Shown here: positions 1 through 8,513 of the stretch, piece by piece
Layout of the letters: every line of letters begins with the position of its first letter
Position numbering within the stretch: position 1 is the first letter of the stretch
Assembly: GCA_902789345.1 (NCBI GenBank)
Contig: CADANT010000014.1
Location: 1 to 41,693, forward strand
Reading direction: 5' to 3'
Length of the DNA stretch: 41,693 nucleotides
Origin: an uncultured Ruminococcus sp.
GTDB lineage: Bacteria > Bacillota > Clostridia > Oscillospirales > Acutalibacteraceae
The notes under the pieces: model-generated
Databases searched by the model: none
Told to the model about the DNA's origin: nothing
The model's input: the letters and a program-made list of their open reading frames with translations, nothing else
Program-made: the position numbers and the translations under genes

Positions 1-105
1 TTTTAACGGATTCCGGAAAAATATGCTCTACTTTTTTTATTTTTTTATAATTTATTTTGTAGGCTCTTTTCCTTACCCCAACTTTTATTATAGAGCCAAT
101 ATGTT

Positions 106-657
106 TTACTTATCACCAAAATATCTCTTTAGCAAACCGTTGAAGCCTGCACCGTGGCGTGCTTCGTCCTTTGCCATTTCATGTACTGTGTCGTGAATAG
201 CGTCAAGGTCGGCTGCCTTTGCTCTCTTAGCCAAGTCAAATTTACCCTCACAAGCACCTGTTTCAGCAGCTACTCTTAGCTCTAGGTTTTTCTTTGTGCT
301 GTTTGTTACAACCTCACCAAGCAGCTCGGCAAACTTTGCAGCGTGCTCTGCCTCTTCAAAAGCATACTTTGTAAATGCAGCTGAAATTTCAGGGTAGCCC
401 TCTCTGTCTGCAACTCTTGCCATAGCAAGATACATACCGACCTCACTGCACTCACCGTTAAAGTTAGCAACTAGATCGTCGTGAATGTCCTGTGAAACAC
501 CCTTTGCAACGCCTACTTCGTGTACAGTAGCAAAGCTTATGTCGCCTGAAGTAGCCTCAGTAAATTTTGAACCAGGCACGCCGCACTGTGGGCACTTTTC
601 AGGTGGTGTATCTCCTTCGTGAACATATCCGCATACAGGGCAAATCCATTTTTTCAT
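106..657 (-). CDS. rbr: Reverse rubrerythrin (peroxide reductase)
   Basis: 183 aa. A rubredoxin-like Fe(SCys)4 site comes first (C6-x2-C9 and C22-x2-C25), followed by a ferritin-like diiron domain with Glu/His motifs EEAEH and DEARH. The rubredoxin-first order is that of reverse rubrerythrins, which reduce hydrogen peroxide in the cytoplasm of anaerobes. The start is the ATG of MKKW, because GGAGG lies 8 bases before it; an ATG five codons further upstream has no such site. It lies 68 bp downstream of perR on the same strand with no terminator between them, so it is probably co-transcribed with and repressed by PerR (inference). Confidence 0.93.
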   Translation of the reverse strand: MKKWICPVCGYVHEGDTPPEKCPQCGVPGSKFTEATSGDISFATVHEVGVAKGVSQDIHDDLVANFNGECSEVGMYLAMARVADREGYPEISAAFTKYAFEEAEHAAKFAELLGEVVTNSTKKNLELRVAAETGACEGKFDLAKRAKAADLDAIHDTVHEMAKDEARHGAGFNGLLKRYFGDK

Positions 658-725
658 TGTAATTTCCTCCAAATCTAATAATGTAATGAATATAATAATA
701 CCGCTTGCTGTTTCTTACAGCAAAA

Positions 726-1124
726 TTAAATAAATGATTTTTCGACGCACTTTCTACACTTGCCGTGGAAAAAAACAGAGTGGTTTTTAACACTATGGCC
801 TGTGTTAAGCGCTACCGAATCATCAAGTTCTCTGTCATAAGGCAAATAGTCAAGGTCAATTACAGCCTCGCACTCGTCACATATAAAGTGCGCATGTAAA
901 GATGTATCAGCGTCAAAGCGTTCTCTGCCGTTTACTGTGCCGATAGAAACTATTAGCCCCTGCTCTACAAACATAGCCATATTTCTGTACACTGTACCAA
1001 GACTAATGTTAGGGTATTTATCTTTTAACTGTTGATAAACCCATTCAGCAGAAGGGTGAGTTTTGGTATTTCTAATAAGGCTGTAAATAGCCTCTCTCTT
1101 TTCGCTAAAATTTTTCCTTGCCAT
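726..1124 (-). CDS. perR: Fur-family regulator, PerR-like
   Basis: 132 aa, the usual Fur/PerR length. The winged helix contains SLGTVYRNM. Structural zinc cysteines are C82/C85 and C123/C126. By alignment to the PerR pattern, the regulatory metal ligands are H23, D71 (in RFD), H77, H79 and D90; an Asp at the last position favours PerR (peroxide sensing through Fe-catalysed His oxidation) over Fur. The neighbouring rubrerythrin supports a peroxide role. A perfect operator palindrome lies at its own transcription start, suggesting autoregulation. Fur is the alternative identity. Confidence 0.85.
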   Translation of the reverse strand: MARKNFSEKREAIYSLIRNTKTHPSAEWVYQQLKDKYPNISLGTVYRNMAMFVEQGLIVSIGTVNGRERFDADTSLHAHFICDECEAVIDLDYLPYDRELDDSVALNTGHSVKNHSVFFHGKCRKCVEKSFI

Positions 1125-1147
1125 ATTTCCTCCAACTTGATAACGAT

Positions 1148-1202
1148 AACGATAATGATTATCGTTTACATATATAATATCACAAATAAACTCACTTGTA
1201 AA
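1148..1202 (-). promoter_or_regulatory. perR promoter with perfect Fur/PerR-type operator
   Basis: On the minus strand, -35 TTTACA (1197-1202), a 17-bp spacer and -10 TATTAT (1174-1179). At 1148-1166, over the expected +1, is a perfect 9-1-9 inverted repeat, AACGATAAT-G-ATTATCGTT, which contains the 7-1-7 core of Fur/PerR boxes. A further GATAAC repeat flanks it. Confidence 0.85.
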
Positions 1203-1286
1203 GGGTTTTATTTTAATTAATCTGTAATTTTTTTAGTAATTATTTGTGAAATTTTCATAAAACCTAAAAAATCCCATATATATTTT

Positions 1287-2195
1287 ATGAAGTGGGTGTA
1301 TGCTATGTATTTGAATTTTAGGATATCTAAATATTCGGTTGTTGCCGCCGTTTTAATAATCACTACAATATGCTTTTCTGTAATGTATTCGGGTTTTTAT
1401 CCAAGTAATTCTCAAAGTGTAGCAAGCATAAGCAGTGAATCGGACACAAAAGGTGTAGAACTTCCTATAGTTATGTATCACAGTATGCTAAAGGATACAA
1501 AGCTTCAGGGACAATTTGTAATAGACCCGGCTAAGTTTGAGGAGGATTTAAAATATTTAAAGGATAACGGCTACACAACAATTACGGTTTCTGACCTTGT
1601 AGATTATGTATATAATAATAAGAAACTGCCTAAAAAGCCTATTATGCTTACATTTGACGACGGCTATTATAACAATTATTTGTATGCATATCCACTGCTG
1701 GAAAAATACAAATGCAAGGCGGTTATTTCCCCTATTGGTTATTATAGTGATCTGTACTCCAAAAGCACAGATACTCCCTCACCGTCCTACTCACACTGCA
1801 CTTGGGAGCAGTTAAAAGAAATGCAGAACAGCGGCTATGTTGAAATTCAAAATCACAGCTACAATATGCATTCTCAAAACGGAAGACTTGGTATAAAACA
1901 AAAGAAGGGCGAAAGCAGTGACAAATATAAAGAAGCAATTACGCAGGATATTTCCAAGGCACAAAACACATTTAAAGAAAAGCTTGAATATACCCCACAG
2001 GCTTTTGTATATCCCTTTGGAGCATTAAGCGACAGCTCGGAGGAGGTTATAAAAGCCCTATCGTTCAAAGCATCTTTTATTTGTGAGGAAAAAATAAATG
2101 TTATTACAAAGGATAAGGATTCACTGTATCTATTAGGCAGATTTATTCGCACAAACCAAATGACTACTAAAGAATTATTTAATAAATTTCAGTAA
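1287..2195 (+). CDS. Polysaccharide deacetylase (NodB/CE4 family)
   Basis: 302 aa. An N-terminal hydrophobic segment (about residues 17-36) acts as signal anchor, followed by a NodB-type domain: PIVMYHSM (60-67), TFDDGY (122-127, catalytic and metal Asp), NHSYNMH (189-195, metal His pair) and YPFGA (242-246). Family members remove N-acetyl groups from peptidoglycan or another extracellular N-acetylated polysaccharide. Neither possible start has a good ribosome site; the in-frame ATG at 1305 (weak GTGGGTG upstream) is an alternative. The adjacent downstream amidase fits a cell-wall role. Confidence 0.88.
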   Translation: MKWVYAMYLNFRISKYSVVAAVLIITTICFSVMYSGFYPSNSQSVASISSESDTKGVELPIVMYHSMLKDTKLQGQFVIDPAKFEEDLKYLKDNGYTTITVSDLVDYVYNNKKLPKKPIMLTFDDGYYNNYLYAYPLLEKYKCKAVISPIGYYSDLYSKSTDTPSPSYSHCTWEQLKEMQNSGYVEIQNHSYNMHSQNGRLGIKQKKGESSDKYKEAITQDISKAQNTFKEKLEYTPQAFVYPFGALSDSSEEVIKALSFKASFICEEKINVITKDKDSLYLLGRFIRTNQMTTKELFNKFQ

Positions 2196-2213
2196 ACAAA
2201 GGAGAAAACCACT

Positions 2214-2756
2214 ATGCCATCAGTTTTTGTCAGTCCATCTTTACAGGAATACAATCCATATGTAGACGGAGGCAACGAGGAATACTATATGAATCTTATT
2301 GCCGACGAGCTAATACCCTATTTAATAGCAAGCGGTATTACAGTAGGCAGAAACAGTCCTGAGCAAACCCTTTCTCAGGCAATAGCACAGTCAAACCAAG
2401 GAAACTACGACCTGCACTTAGCCATTCATTCCAATGCCGCACCGCCAAACCTGGCAGGAAAGCTAAAGGGTGCAGATGTTTATTACCATACCCAAAGTGT
2501 TCGCGGAAAAAGAGCGGCTACCATTATAGCAGACAATTACAAAGCCCTTTATCCCGACCCGAATAATGTACAGCTTATTCCTACTACCTCTTTGGCAGAG
2601 CTTAACCGAACCATTGCACCGGCGGTGCTTATAGAGGTTGCATATCATGACAATCCACAAGACGCCCAGTGGATAAGAGATAACATAGGCAATATTGCCC
2701 GTAATTTGGCCCTTTCGGTAACTGAATACTTGGGTGTACCGTTTAAAGAACCGTAA
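2214..2756 (+). CDS. N-acetylmuramoyl-L-alanine amidase-like protein (Amidase_3)
   Basis: 180 aa with no signal peptide. Amidase_3 features are NEEYYMN near residues 21-27 (metal Glu), LHLAIHSNA (metal His) and VLIEVAYHDN (catalytic Glu). The first metal His of the usual GHGG motif is absent; the N-terminus reads VFVSPSLQEYNPYVDGG. The type is familiar from Oscillospiraceae. It follows the deacetylase by 18 bp with AAAGGAG before the start, so the two form a short operon. It is probably intracellular or spore-associated, which is a guess from the absence of a signal. Confidence 0.78.
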   Translation: MPSVFVSPSLQEYNPYVDGGNEEYYMNLIADELIPYLIASGITVGRNSPEQTLSQAIAQSNQGNYDLHLAIHSNAAPPNLAGKLKGADVYYHTQSVRGKRAATIIADNYKALYPDPNNVQLIPTTSLAELNRTIAPAVLIEVAYHDNPQDAQWIRDNIGNIARNLALSVTEYLGVPFKEP

Positions 2757-2804
2757 CCTAGGCACTTATACAGGCTTTTAATAATCTTATAAATACAATT
2801 TTAT

Positions 2805-2860
2805 AGAAATGCCTCCCTAAACAGACCTAAAAATTCTGCTTAGGGAGGCATAGTTTATAT
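2805..2860. terminator. Bidirectional terminator between amidase and rarA
   Basis: Inverted repeat TGCCTCCCTAA (2810-2820) with TTAGGGAGGCA (2840-2850); CAGA/TCTG extends the stem inward. T-rich flanks occur on both sides, and it lies between convergent genes. Confidence 0.8.
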
Positions 2861-2862
2861 AT

Positions 2863-4131
2863 TTACTTGCCCTTTATTTTGTCCCAATAGGCTTTAAATG
2901 CCTGCTCGTTTTTATTGTCGCCGTATTTATAATACTCTCTGTCCTTTACTACATTAGGCAAATATTGCTGTTTAACATAGTGGTTAGGGTAGTCGTGAGG
3001 ATATAAGTAAAATTGTCCTTTGTTTTGGTTGTCCTCACCGTCGTAGTGCATATTTTGCAGCTGTCTTGGAATGTCACCTACTAATCCCTTATTTATATCT
3101 GTTGTAGCGGCATTTATGGCATTGTAGGCAGAGTTGCTTTTAGGTGCATTGCATACCATTATTACAGCGTCGGCAAGGGGTATGCGTGCCTCCGGCATAC
3201 CAACCTGCAGTGCTATGTCAACGCAGGACTTAACTATAGGAATAATTTGTGGATATGCCAGTCCTACATCTTCACAGGCGCATACAAGCAGTCGCCGGCA
3301 GGCAGACGGCAGGTCGCCGCCCTCTAACAGCCTTGCCAAATAATATACAGCTGCATTTGGGTCAGAGCCACGCATAGACTTTTGCAATGCGGACATTGCG
3401 TCGTAATGCTGATCTCCGTCTTTGTCGTATCTCATAGCACTGCGTTGTGTAAGCTGCATTGCTGTTTCAAGAGTAATATTTCTTACGCCGTCTGTAGGCA
3501 TAGTTGCTATTGTACAAAGCTCTACTGCGTTTAATGCTTTTCGTACATCTCCTCCGCAGGCTGTTGAAATATATTTTACCGCATCGTCATGGGCATTTAT
3601 TTTTATCTGTTCATCGTCAGCAATAAGCTCAAATCCACGCCGCACAGCTTTTTCAACCTCGGCGCTGTCAACGGTTTTAAATTCAAAAACAGTACAACGG
3701 CTTAGTATAGCGTTATATACATAAAAGTAAGGATTTTCTGTAGTAGAAGCTATAAGGGTTATACTTCCGTTTTCTAAGTATTCCAACAGTGTTTGCTGTT
3801 GTTTTTTGTTAAAATACTGAATTTCGTCCAGATACAGCAGTATTCCGTTCATTCCGCCAAAGGTGTCAAGCTCTGACACCAACTGTTTAATATCTGCTGT
3901 AGAGGCTGTAGTGCCGTTTAGCTTTTTTAACAGCTTATTTGTGCGTTTAGCTATGTACGACGCCACAGTGCTTTTGCCTACACCCGAGGGGCCGTAGAAT
4001 ATCATATTTGGCACATCTTCTGCATTTTCAATTATATTCCGCAGTGGCTTGCCTACTGCAAGCAGATGCTTTTGCCCTACAATTTCGTCAAGTGACTGTG
4101 GGCGTATTCTGTCAGCCAACGGCTTTTTCAT
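2863..4131 (-). CDS. rarA: Replication-associated recombination protein A (AAA+ ATPase)
   Basis: 422 aa from the ATG of MKKPLADRIRP, which has AAGGAG six bases upstream; the longer reading frame lacks a site. Walker A is GPSGVGKST (47-55), Walker B is LLYLDEIQ (about 98-105), and the RarA/MgsA signature DEIVGQKHLL follows the start. The C-terminal half carries the RarA-type tetramerisation region. RarA acts at stalled replication forks. It lies downstream of glyA across a hairpin terminator. Confidence 0.93.
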   Translation of the reverse strand: MKKPLADRIRPQSLDEIVGQKHLLAVGKPLRNIIENAEDVPNMIFYGPSGVGKSTVASYIAKRTNKLLKKLNGTTASTADIKQLVSELDTFGGMNGILLYLDEIQYFNKKQQQTLLEYLENGSITLIASTTENPYFYVYNAILSRCTVFEFKTVDSAEVEKAVRRGFELIADDEQIKINAHDDAVKYISTACGGDVRKALNAVELCTIATMPTDGVRNITLETAMQLTQRSAMRYDKDGDQHYDAMSALQKSMRGSDPNAAVYYLARLLEGGDLPSACRRLLVCACEDVGLAYPQIIPIVKSCVDIALQVGMPEARIPLADAVIMVCNAPKSNSAYNAINAATTDINKGLVGDIPRQLQNMHYDGEDNQNKGQFYLYPHDYPNHYVKQQYLPNVVKDREYYKYGDNKNEQAFKAYWDKIKGK

Positions 4132-4151
4132 AACTATTCTCCTTATATATT

Positions 4152-4195
4152 TAGTAAGAAAAGAGGTAAACACAGCTGTGCCTACCTCTAAGTTT
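4152..4195 (-). terminator. Terminator after glyA
   Basis: Arms agaggta (4162-4168) and tacctct (4183-4189) pair, with a CACAGCTGTG core between them. On the minus strand the stem is followed by TTTTCTT. Some read-through into rarA is possible. Confidence 0.6.
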
Positions 4196-4214
4196 TTTAT
4201 TTAATAAATAAGAC

Positions 4215-5468
4215 TTATTCGTACAAAGGATATTTTTTGCAAATCTCTGTAACGCCTGCACGAACAGCTTCAGCGTTTCCTTCAAAGTCGTTAATAACCA
4301 TTGAAATATACTCTGCAACCTTGTCCAAATCCTCTTCAACAAGACCTCTTGTTGTAACTGCCGCTGTACCCATACGAATACCGCTTGTAACAAATGGGCT
4401 GCGTGGCTCGTTTGGAACAGTGTTTTTATTAACTGTTATGTAAACCTCGTCAAGCATATGCTCAAGCTCCTTACCGGTTAGCTCTGTGTCACGCAGGTCA
4501 AGCAGCATAACATGATTGTCTGTACCGCCGCTTACAAGCTTGTGGCCTCTCTTAAGTAGACCGTCAGCTAATGCCTTACAGTTTTTAACAATTTGCTGAC
4601 CATAAGCCTTAAACTCCGGCTTTAGTGCTTCACCAAAGCAAACAGCCTTAGCAGCTATTGTGTGCATTAGAGGACCGCCCTGTGTGCCTGGGAATATAGC
4701 CTTGTCTATTTGCTTAGCGTATTCCTCGTTGCAAAGAATAAGTCCGCCTCTTGGACCTCTTAGTGTTTTGTGGGTAGTTGTTGTTACAAACTGTGCATAC
4801 TCAACAGGATTAGGGTGAACACCTGCGGCAACCAAACCGGCTATGTGCGCCATATCTACCATTAGGTAAGCACCAACCTCGTCTGCAATTTCTCTGAATT
4901 TCTTAAAATCAATAATTCTAGGATAAGCGCTTGCGCCGCAAACAATCATCTTTGGCTTGCATTCCTTGGCAATTTCAAGAACCTTATCATAGTTAATAAG
5001 GTGTGTTTCAGGGTCAACTCCGTAAGGTACAAAGTTAAAGTAGCTGCCTGACATATTTACAGGTGAACCGTGTGTAAGATGGCCGCCCTCGTTAAGGTTC
5101 ATACCCATTACAGTGTCACCCGGCTTTAGCATTGCAAAGTAAACAGCCATATTAGCCTGAGCACCTGAGTGAGGCTGTACATTTGCGTGTTCAGCACCAA
5201 AAAGCTCGCAAGCTCTTTTTCTTGCAATTTCTTCTACAACATCTACACACTGGCAGCCGCCGTAGTAACGCTTGCCCGGGTAGCCCTCGGCATATTTATT
5301 TGTAAGAACACTTCCCATTGCCGCCATAACAGCAGGTGAAACTATATTTTCAGAAGCAATCAGCTCCAGGTTTCTTCTTTGTCTTTTTAACTCATCGTTC
5401 ATTGCGTCAGCAACGGCCTTGTCATATTCGCCTACAAAGCCTATTGTATCAAGCATATCCTTATACAT
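4215..5468 (-). CDS. glyA: Serine hydroxymethyltransferase
   Basis: 417 aa, normal length for the family. It has the PLP-lysine motif [14 protein letters not shown], the N-terminal [11 protein letters not shown] and the [13 protein letters not shown] loop. It interconverts serine and glycine while loading one-carbon units onto tetrahydrofolate. The ATG of MYKDML is preferred: AAGGAG is nine bases upstream, whereas a TTG two codons earlier sits only three bases from it. Confidence 0.97.
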   Translation of the reverse strand: MYKDMLDTIGFVGEYDKAVADAMNDELKRQRRNLELIASENIVSPAVMAAMGSVLTNKYAEGYPGKRYYGGCQCVDVVEEIARKRACELFGAEHANVQPHSGAQANMAVYFAMLKPGDTVMGMNLNEGGHLTHGSPVNMSGSYFNFVPYGVDPETHLINYDKVLEIAKECKPKMIVCGASAYPRIIDFKKFREIADEVGAYLMVDMAHIAGLVAAGVHPNPVEYAQFVTTTTHKTLRGPRGGLILCNEEYAKQIDKAIFPGTQGGPLMHTIAAKAVCFGEALKPEFKAYGQQIVKNCKALADGLLKRGHKLVSGGTDNHVMLLDLRDTELTGKELEHMLDEVYITVNKNTVPNEPRSPFVTSGIRMGTAAVTTRGLVEEDLDKVAEYISMVINDFEGNAEAVRAGVTEICKKYPLYE

Positions 5469-5518
5469 AGTCAACTTCTCCTTAAAATAATCTTGAGCAA
5501 AAGCTCCACTTTAACCCT

Positions 5519-5547
5519 ATTATATAGTAAAGTGCTAAATAATTCAA
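5519..5547 (-). promoter_or_regulatory. glyA promoter
   Basis: Minus strand: -35 TTGAAT (5542-5547), 17-bp spacer, -10 TATAAT (5519-5524). The rest of the roughly 325-bp gap down to the lipoprotein gene is AT-rich; only the terminator at 5721-5760 is recognisable there. Confidence 0.8.
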
Positions 5548-5720
5548 GTTTATTTTAGGCACTTATTTACTGTTGTTGAAAAAATATGGAGAATTTTTTG
5601 TAATAAACGCCGCCAATGCTGTACAAATTTTTAAGGAAACTCCACTTGCTGAAAAGTGTTGATAACAAAAGCAATTCCTTTTTTATACTCTGTATAACTT
5701 TTTATAATTTTTTGGTATTA

Positions 5721-5760
5721 ACATATAAAAAACAGGCAACAGTAGATTACTGCCGCCTGT
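5721..5760 (-). terminator. Terminator of the lipoprotein gene
   Basis: ACAGGC (5732-5737) pairs with GCCTGT (5755-5760), CAGTA pairs with TACTG inside, separated by a 2x2 internal loop. A T-run follows on the minus strand. Confidence 0.8.
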
Positions 5761-5794
5761 ATATAGCTTAGGGTTAAATCGTAAAATTTACAGC

Positions 5795-6322
5795 TTACTT
5801 TGCTGAATTTACAACCTTCATAACATCATCTTTTCTTTTAGCATTAGTGCTGTCGTCCTCTTTGCCTGTTGTAGACTTAGGGTCAGGGTAAATTAAGAGA
5901 TACTTGCCGTTGTCTGACATATAACAGTATGAAACTGTTCTGCCAAACAGGTCAAATGTACCGTTCTTCTTTACGCTGTCAATAACATTCTTTGCTGTGT
6001 CAGAGCTTGTGTCCTCATACTGGTAAACCTCAAGTGAAAAGCTGGAGCCGTTTACCTCTACTTTGTCAACTCTGTAACCCTCTTTTGCACCAATAAGCTC
6101 TGCATTTGTTTTTACACAGTTGTTTGCGTTATCTTCTGAAATGTATTTTTTGTTTAAAAGGTCTTTCAAAATTTTCTGTACGCCTGCGTCACTTTTAAAC
6201 TCGCTTACTTTTACCTTGTTTTCGTTTGGAACTGTTGCTGTTTGCATACCGCAGCCTGCAAATGAAACTACTGCAACTACAGCCAAAGTAAGTGCTGTAA
6301 GCTTTTTAAGTAAGTTTTTCAT
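5795..6322 (-). CDS. Small secreted lipoprotein of unknown function
   Basis: 175 aa. A type II signal peptide ends in a lipobox (SFAG before Cys24), so the protein should be lipid-anchored outside the membrane. The mature part is hydrophilic and lysine-rich with an alpha/beta-looking core (VDKVEVNGSSFSLEVYQYED, then DLFGRTVSYCYMSDNGKYLL). I recognise no family. It is monocistronic, with its own promoter and terminator. Confidence 0.8.
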   Translation of the reverse strand: MKNLLKKLTALTLAVVAVVSFAGCGMQTATVPNENKVKVSEFKSDAGVQKILKDLLNKKYISEDNANNCVKTNAELIGAKEGYRVDKVEVNGSSFSLEVYQYEDTSSDTAKNVIDSVKKNGTFDLFGRTVSYCYMSDNGKYLLIYPDPKSTTGKEDDSTNAKRKDDVMKVVNSAK

Positions 6323-6368
6323 ATATAAAAACCTCGCTTCTTAAATTCTTTTCTTTACCATAAGTGCT

Positions 6369-6397
6369 ATTATACCCTATTTATGTAATCAATTCAA
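6369..6397 (-). promoter_or_regulatory. Promoter of the lipoprotein gene
   Basis: Minus strand: -35 TTGAAT (6392-6397), 17-bp spacer, -10 TATAAT (6369-6374). Confidence 0.78.
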
Positions 6398-6419
6398 GTA
6401 ACTGCAAAGAATAATTCAT

Positions 6420-6458
6420 AAAAACAAAAATCCCTCTGTTTTAGTATAACAGAGGGGA
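6420..6458 (-). terminator. Terminator of the fumarase operon
   Basis: Perfect 9-bp stem CCCTCTGTT (6432-6440) / AACAGAGGG (6448-6456) with a 7-nt loop, followed on the minus strand by ATTTTTGTTTT. Confidence 0.92.
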
Positions 6459-6464
6459 AAATTC

Positions 6465-7013
6465 TTATTCTGTGCAGTATTTTTTAGGCTCGGTTTCGTA
6501 TATGTTGTTGCCTTTACAGTCTATAACAACTATGCACGGGAAATCCTCAACAGTATATCTTCTTATTGACTCGGTGCCTAGGTCGTCATAGCATATAAGC
6601 TCGTCTGACTTTATGCTTTTTGATATAAGTGCCGCTGCACCGCCTATAGCCGCAAAGTAAATACCATGGTTTCTGACTATTGCGTCTATAACCTCCTGGT
6701 TTCTTGCGCCCTTGCCTATCATGCCTTTCAATCCCATATCAAGCAGAGTAGGTGCATACTTGTCCATTCTGTAGCTGGAGGTAGGTCCTGCCGGTCCTAC
6801 GGCGTGTCCCGGCTTTGCCGGTGCCGGCCCTACATAATATATTATCTCACCATTTATATCAACAGGAAAATCCTCGCCTTTTTGTGCAAGCTCATATAGT
6901 CTTTTGTGTGCGGCATCTCTGCCGGTTATCATAGTACCTGTCAGCAGTACACTGTCCCCTGCTTTAAGATTTTCTATATCCTCATCTGTAATGGGTAAAT
7001 TTATTTTCTTCAT
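6465..7013 (-). CDS. fumB: Class I fumarate hydratase, beta subunit
   Basis: 182 aa corresponding to the C-terminal domain of class I (Fe-S) fumarases; motifs include SVLLTGTMITGRDAAHKR, GPTSSYRMD and GKGARN. It completes the active site of the alpha subunit for reversible hydration of fumarate to malate. The start is the ATG of MKKINL with AAGGAG upstream. Only 11 bp separate it from the alpha gene. A tartrate dehydratase identity is possible but less likely. Confidence 0.92.
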   Translation of the reverse strand: MKKINLPITDEDIENLKAGDSVLLTGTMITGRDAAHKRLYELAQKGEDFPVDINGEIIYYVGPAPAKPGHAVGPAGPTSSYRMDKYAPTLLDMGLKGMIGKGARNQEVIDAIVRNHGIYFAAIGGAAALISKSIKSDELICYDDLGTESIRRYTVEDFPCIVVIDCKGNNIYETEPKKYCTE

Positions 7014-7024
7014 AGCTTTCTCCT

Positions 7025-7876
7025 TTATATAGCGGCTGTTTTGTGCCTTGCAGCGTGACAGCAAATGTTTACTGCTACAGGCATACCGGCAATGTGTGTA
7101 GGGTATGTTTCTATATTTACTCCCAGTGCAGTAGTAGTTCCGCCCAGTCCGGCAGGGCCAAATCCCATTTTATTAATTCTATCCAACAGCTGTTGTTCCA
7201 TTTCAGCGTATCTTGGGTCAGGGTTGCTGGTTTCTATTGACCTAAAAGTAGCTTTCTTAGCCAGTTGCGCCGCCTTTTCAAATGTACCGCCTATTCCTAC
7301 ACCAACTACCATTGGCGGACATGGGTTAGGTCCGGCCTTTCTTACGGTGTCCAGTACAAAATCTATAACGCCCTCGGCACCGTATGACGGTGTAAGCATT
7401 TTAATTGCAGACATATTTTCACTGCCAAAGCCTTTGCCGCCGGCTGTAATTACAATTTTCTCACCCGGTACTATTTCTGTATGAATAATTGCAGGTGTAT
7501 TGTCCCTGGTGTTAATTCTGTCAAAAACCGGGTCGTTTACAACCGATTTTCTCAAATAGCCCTCTTTGTAGGCCTGCCTTACACCCTCTGTAACGGCATT
7601 CTTAAAGCTGCCGCCGTCTATAACCACTTTGTCGCCATACTGTACAAAAAGTACAACCATACCGGTGTCCTGACACAGCGGAACCTGTTCATCGTGCGCT
7701 ATTTTATTATTTTCAATAAGCTGACACAGTACCTGTCTGCCTACCTCCGATTTCTCGGTTTCTTTTGCTTTTTCCAAGGCGTTTGTAATATCGCTACCTA
7801 TATTATAGTTGCAGTCCATTAAAAGTTCTTTTACTGTCTCCGTAATTTTTTCTGCCTTAATTACTCTAAAGTCCAT
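7025..7876 (-). CDS. fumA: Class I fumarate hydratase, alpha subunit (4Fe-4S)
   Basis: 283 aa. Iron-sulfur cysteines are visible as C68 (PLCQDTGM), C186 (PNPCPPMVVGVGIGG) and C272 or C273 (NICCHAARHK). This is the N-terminal half of two-subunit class I fumarases typical of anaerobes. The oxygen-labile cluster fits an anaerobic lifestyle. It is the first gene of the operon, with a GAGGGCAAAGGG ribosome-site region. Confidence 0.93.
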   Translation of the reverse strand: MDFRVIKAEKITETVKELLMDCNYNIGSDITNALEKAKETEKSEVGRQVLCQLIENNKIAHDEQVPLCQDTGMVVLFVQYGDKVVIDGGSFKNAVTEGVRQAYKEGYLRKSVVNDPVFDRINTRDNTPAIIHTEIVPGEKIVITAGGKGFGSENMSAIKMLTPSYGAEGVIDFVLDTVRKAGPNPCPPMVVGVGIGGTFEKAAQLAKKATFRSIETSNPDPRYAEMEQQLLDRINKMGFGPAGLGGTTTALGVNIETYPTHIAGMPVAVNICCHAARHKTAAI

Positions 7877-7913
7877 CCCTTTGCCCTCTTTATAAAAATA
7901 TCTATTATAGGTA

Positions 7914-7942
7914 ATTATAGTTTATAAACGGTTATATTTCAA
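7914..7942 (-). promoter_or_regulatory. Promoter of the fumarase operon
   Basis: Minus strand: -35 TTGAAA (7937-7942), 17-bp spacer, -10 TATAAT (7914-7919). Confidence 0.82.
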
Positions 7943-8375
7943 GTAACGCAAGTGAATAATTGGAAACTTTATGTCAAATATATACAGTACAGGAATATTA
8001 ATTCACATTTTCTAAAGAACATTAAAGCGGTCACAAAAATAAATAAATCAGCTGCTGTATTGCTTCGTTTTTGTGTTTCAATTATAGGAGTTTGAATGCA
8101 GCGTAAGACATATGACGAAAATGCAATTTTAAATATTATAATTAGTCTGATTGTTACAAAATAACCCTTAAATCTTTATATGAATATCTTTTAATACAGG
8201 TTTGTAACATTTGTAACCACTGTGTAATTAAGTTTTTGCACATTGCACAGTTTTTTAACCTTTGAACAAATGTTTTAGAGGCGAGAATTGGCTTTTTAAA
8301 GGGATTTTTTAATGAATTTCCCACATTTGCAAATATTTGTTTGGCGTTTTGCACAAAAAAATAATTTCAAATTAT
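7943..8375. other. Intergenic region with a WalR-like direct repeat
   Basis: AT-rich stretch between divergent promoters. At 8212-8228 it holds TGTAAC-N5-TGTAAT, matching the WalR consensus TGTWAH-N5-TGTWAH, with another TGTAAC at 8203-8208. A 66-codon reading frame on the minus strand has no supporting features. Nothing else recognised. Confidence 0.35.
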
Positions 8376-8403
8376 TTGACATATCTAAGAATGCTGTTAT
8401 AAT
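8376..8403 (+). promoter_or_regulatory. Consensus promoter of the 3D-domain gene
   Basis: TTGACA (8376-8381), 16-bp spacer, TATAAT (8398-8403): both hexamers are perfect. It predicts a leader of roughly 100 nt before the start codon at 8514. Confidence 0.9.
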
Positions 8404-8513
8404 GCAGCCTAAGGAACCAAAATAGCAGACTTATACTTCTAAGCAGGTAAAATTTATTTTTATTATGTTACGCTTGGGGGTAAATTCAAAACAGATAAGG
8501 AGTTCTTTAATTT

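Noticed and set aside
62-97. Terminator after rubrerythrin (GGCTCT/AGAGCC)
   Set aside because: Only six pairs with a long loop and a poor T-run; too weak to list.
8154-8354. 66-codon minus-strand frame between fumarase and the 3D gene
   Set aside because: No ribosome site, no recognisable domain, AT-rich intergenic composition.
8404-8513. c-di-AMP (ydaO) riboswitch
   Set aside because: Only two short fragments match, in the wrong spacing, and the leader is too short for the full motif.
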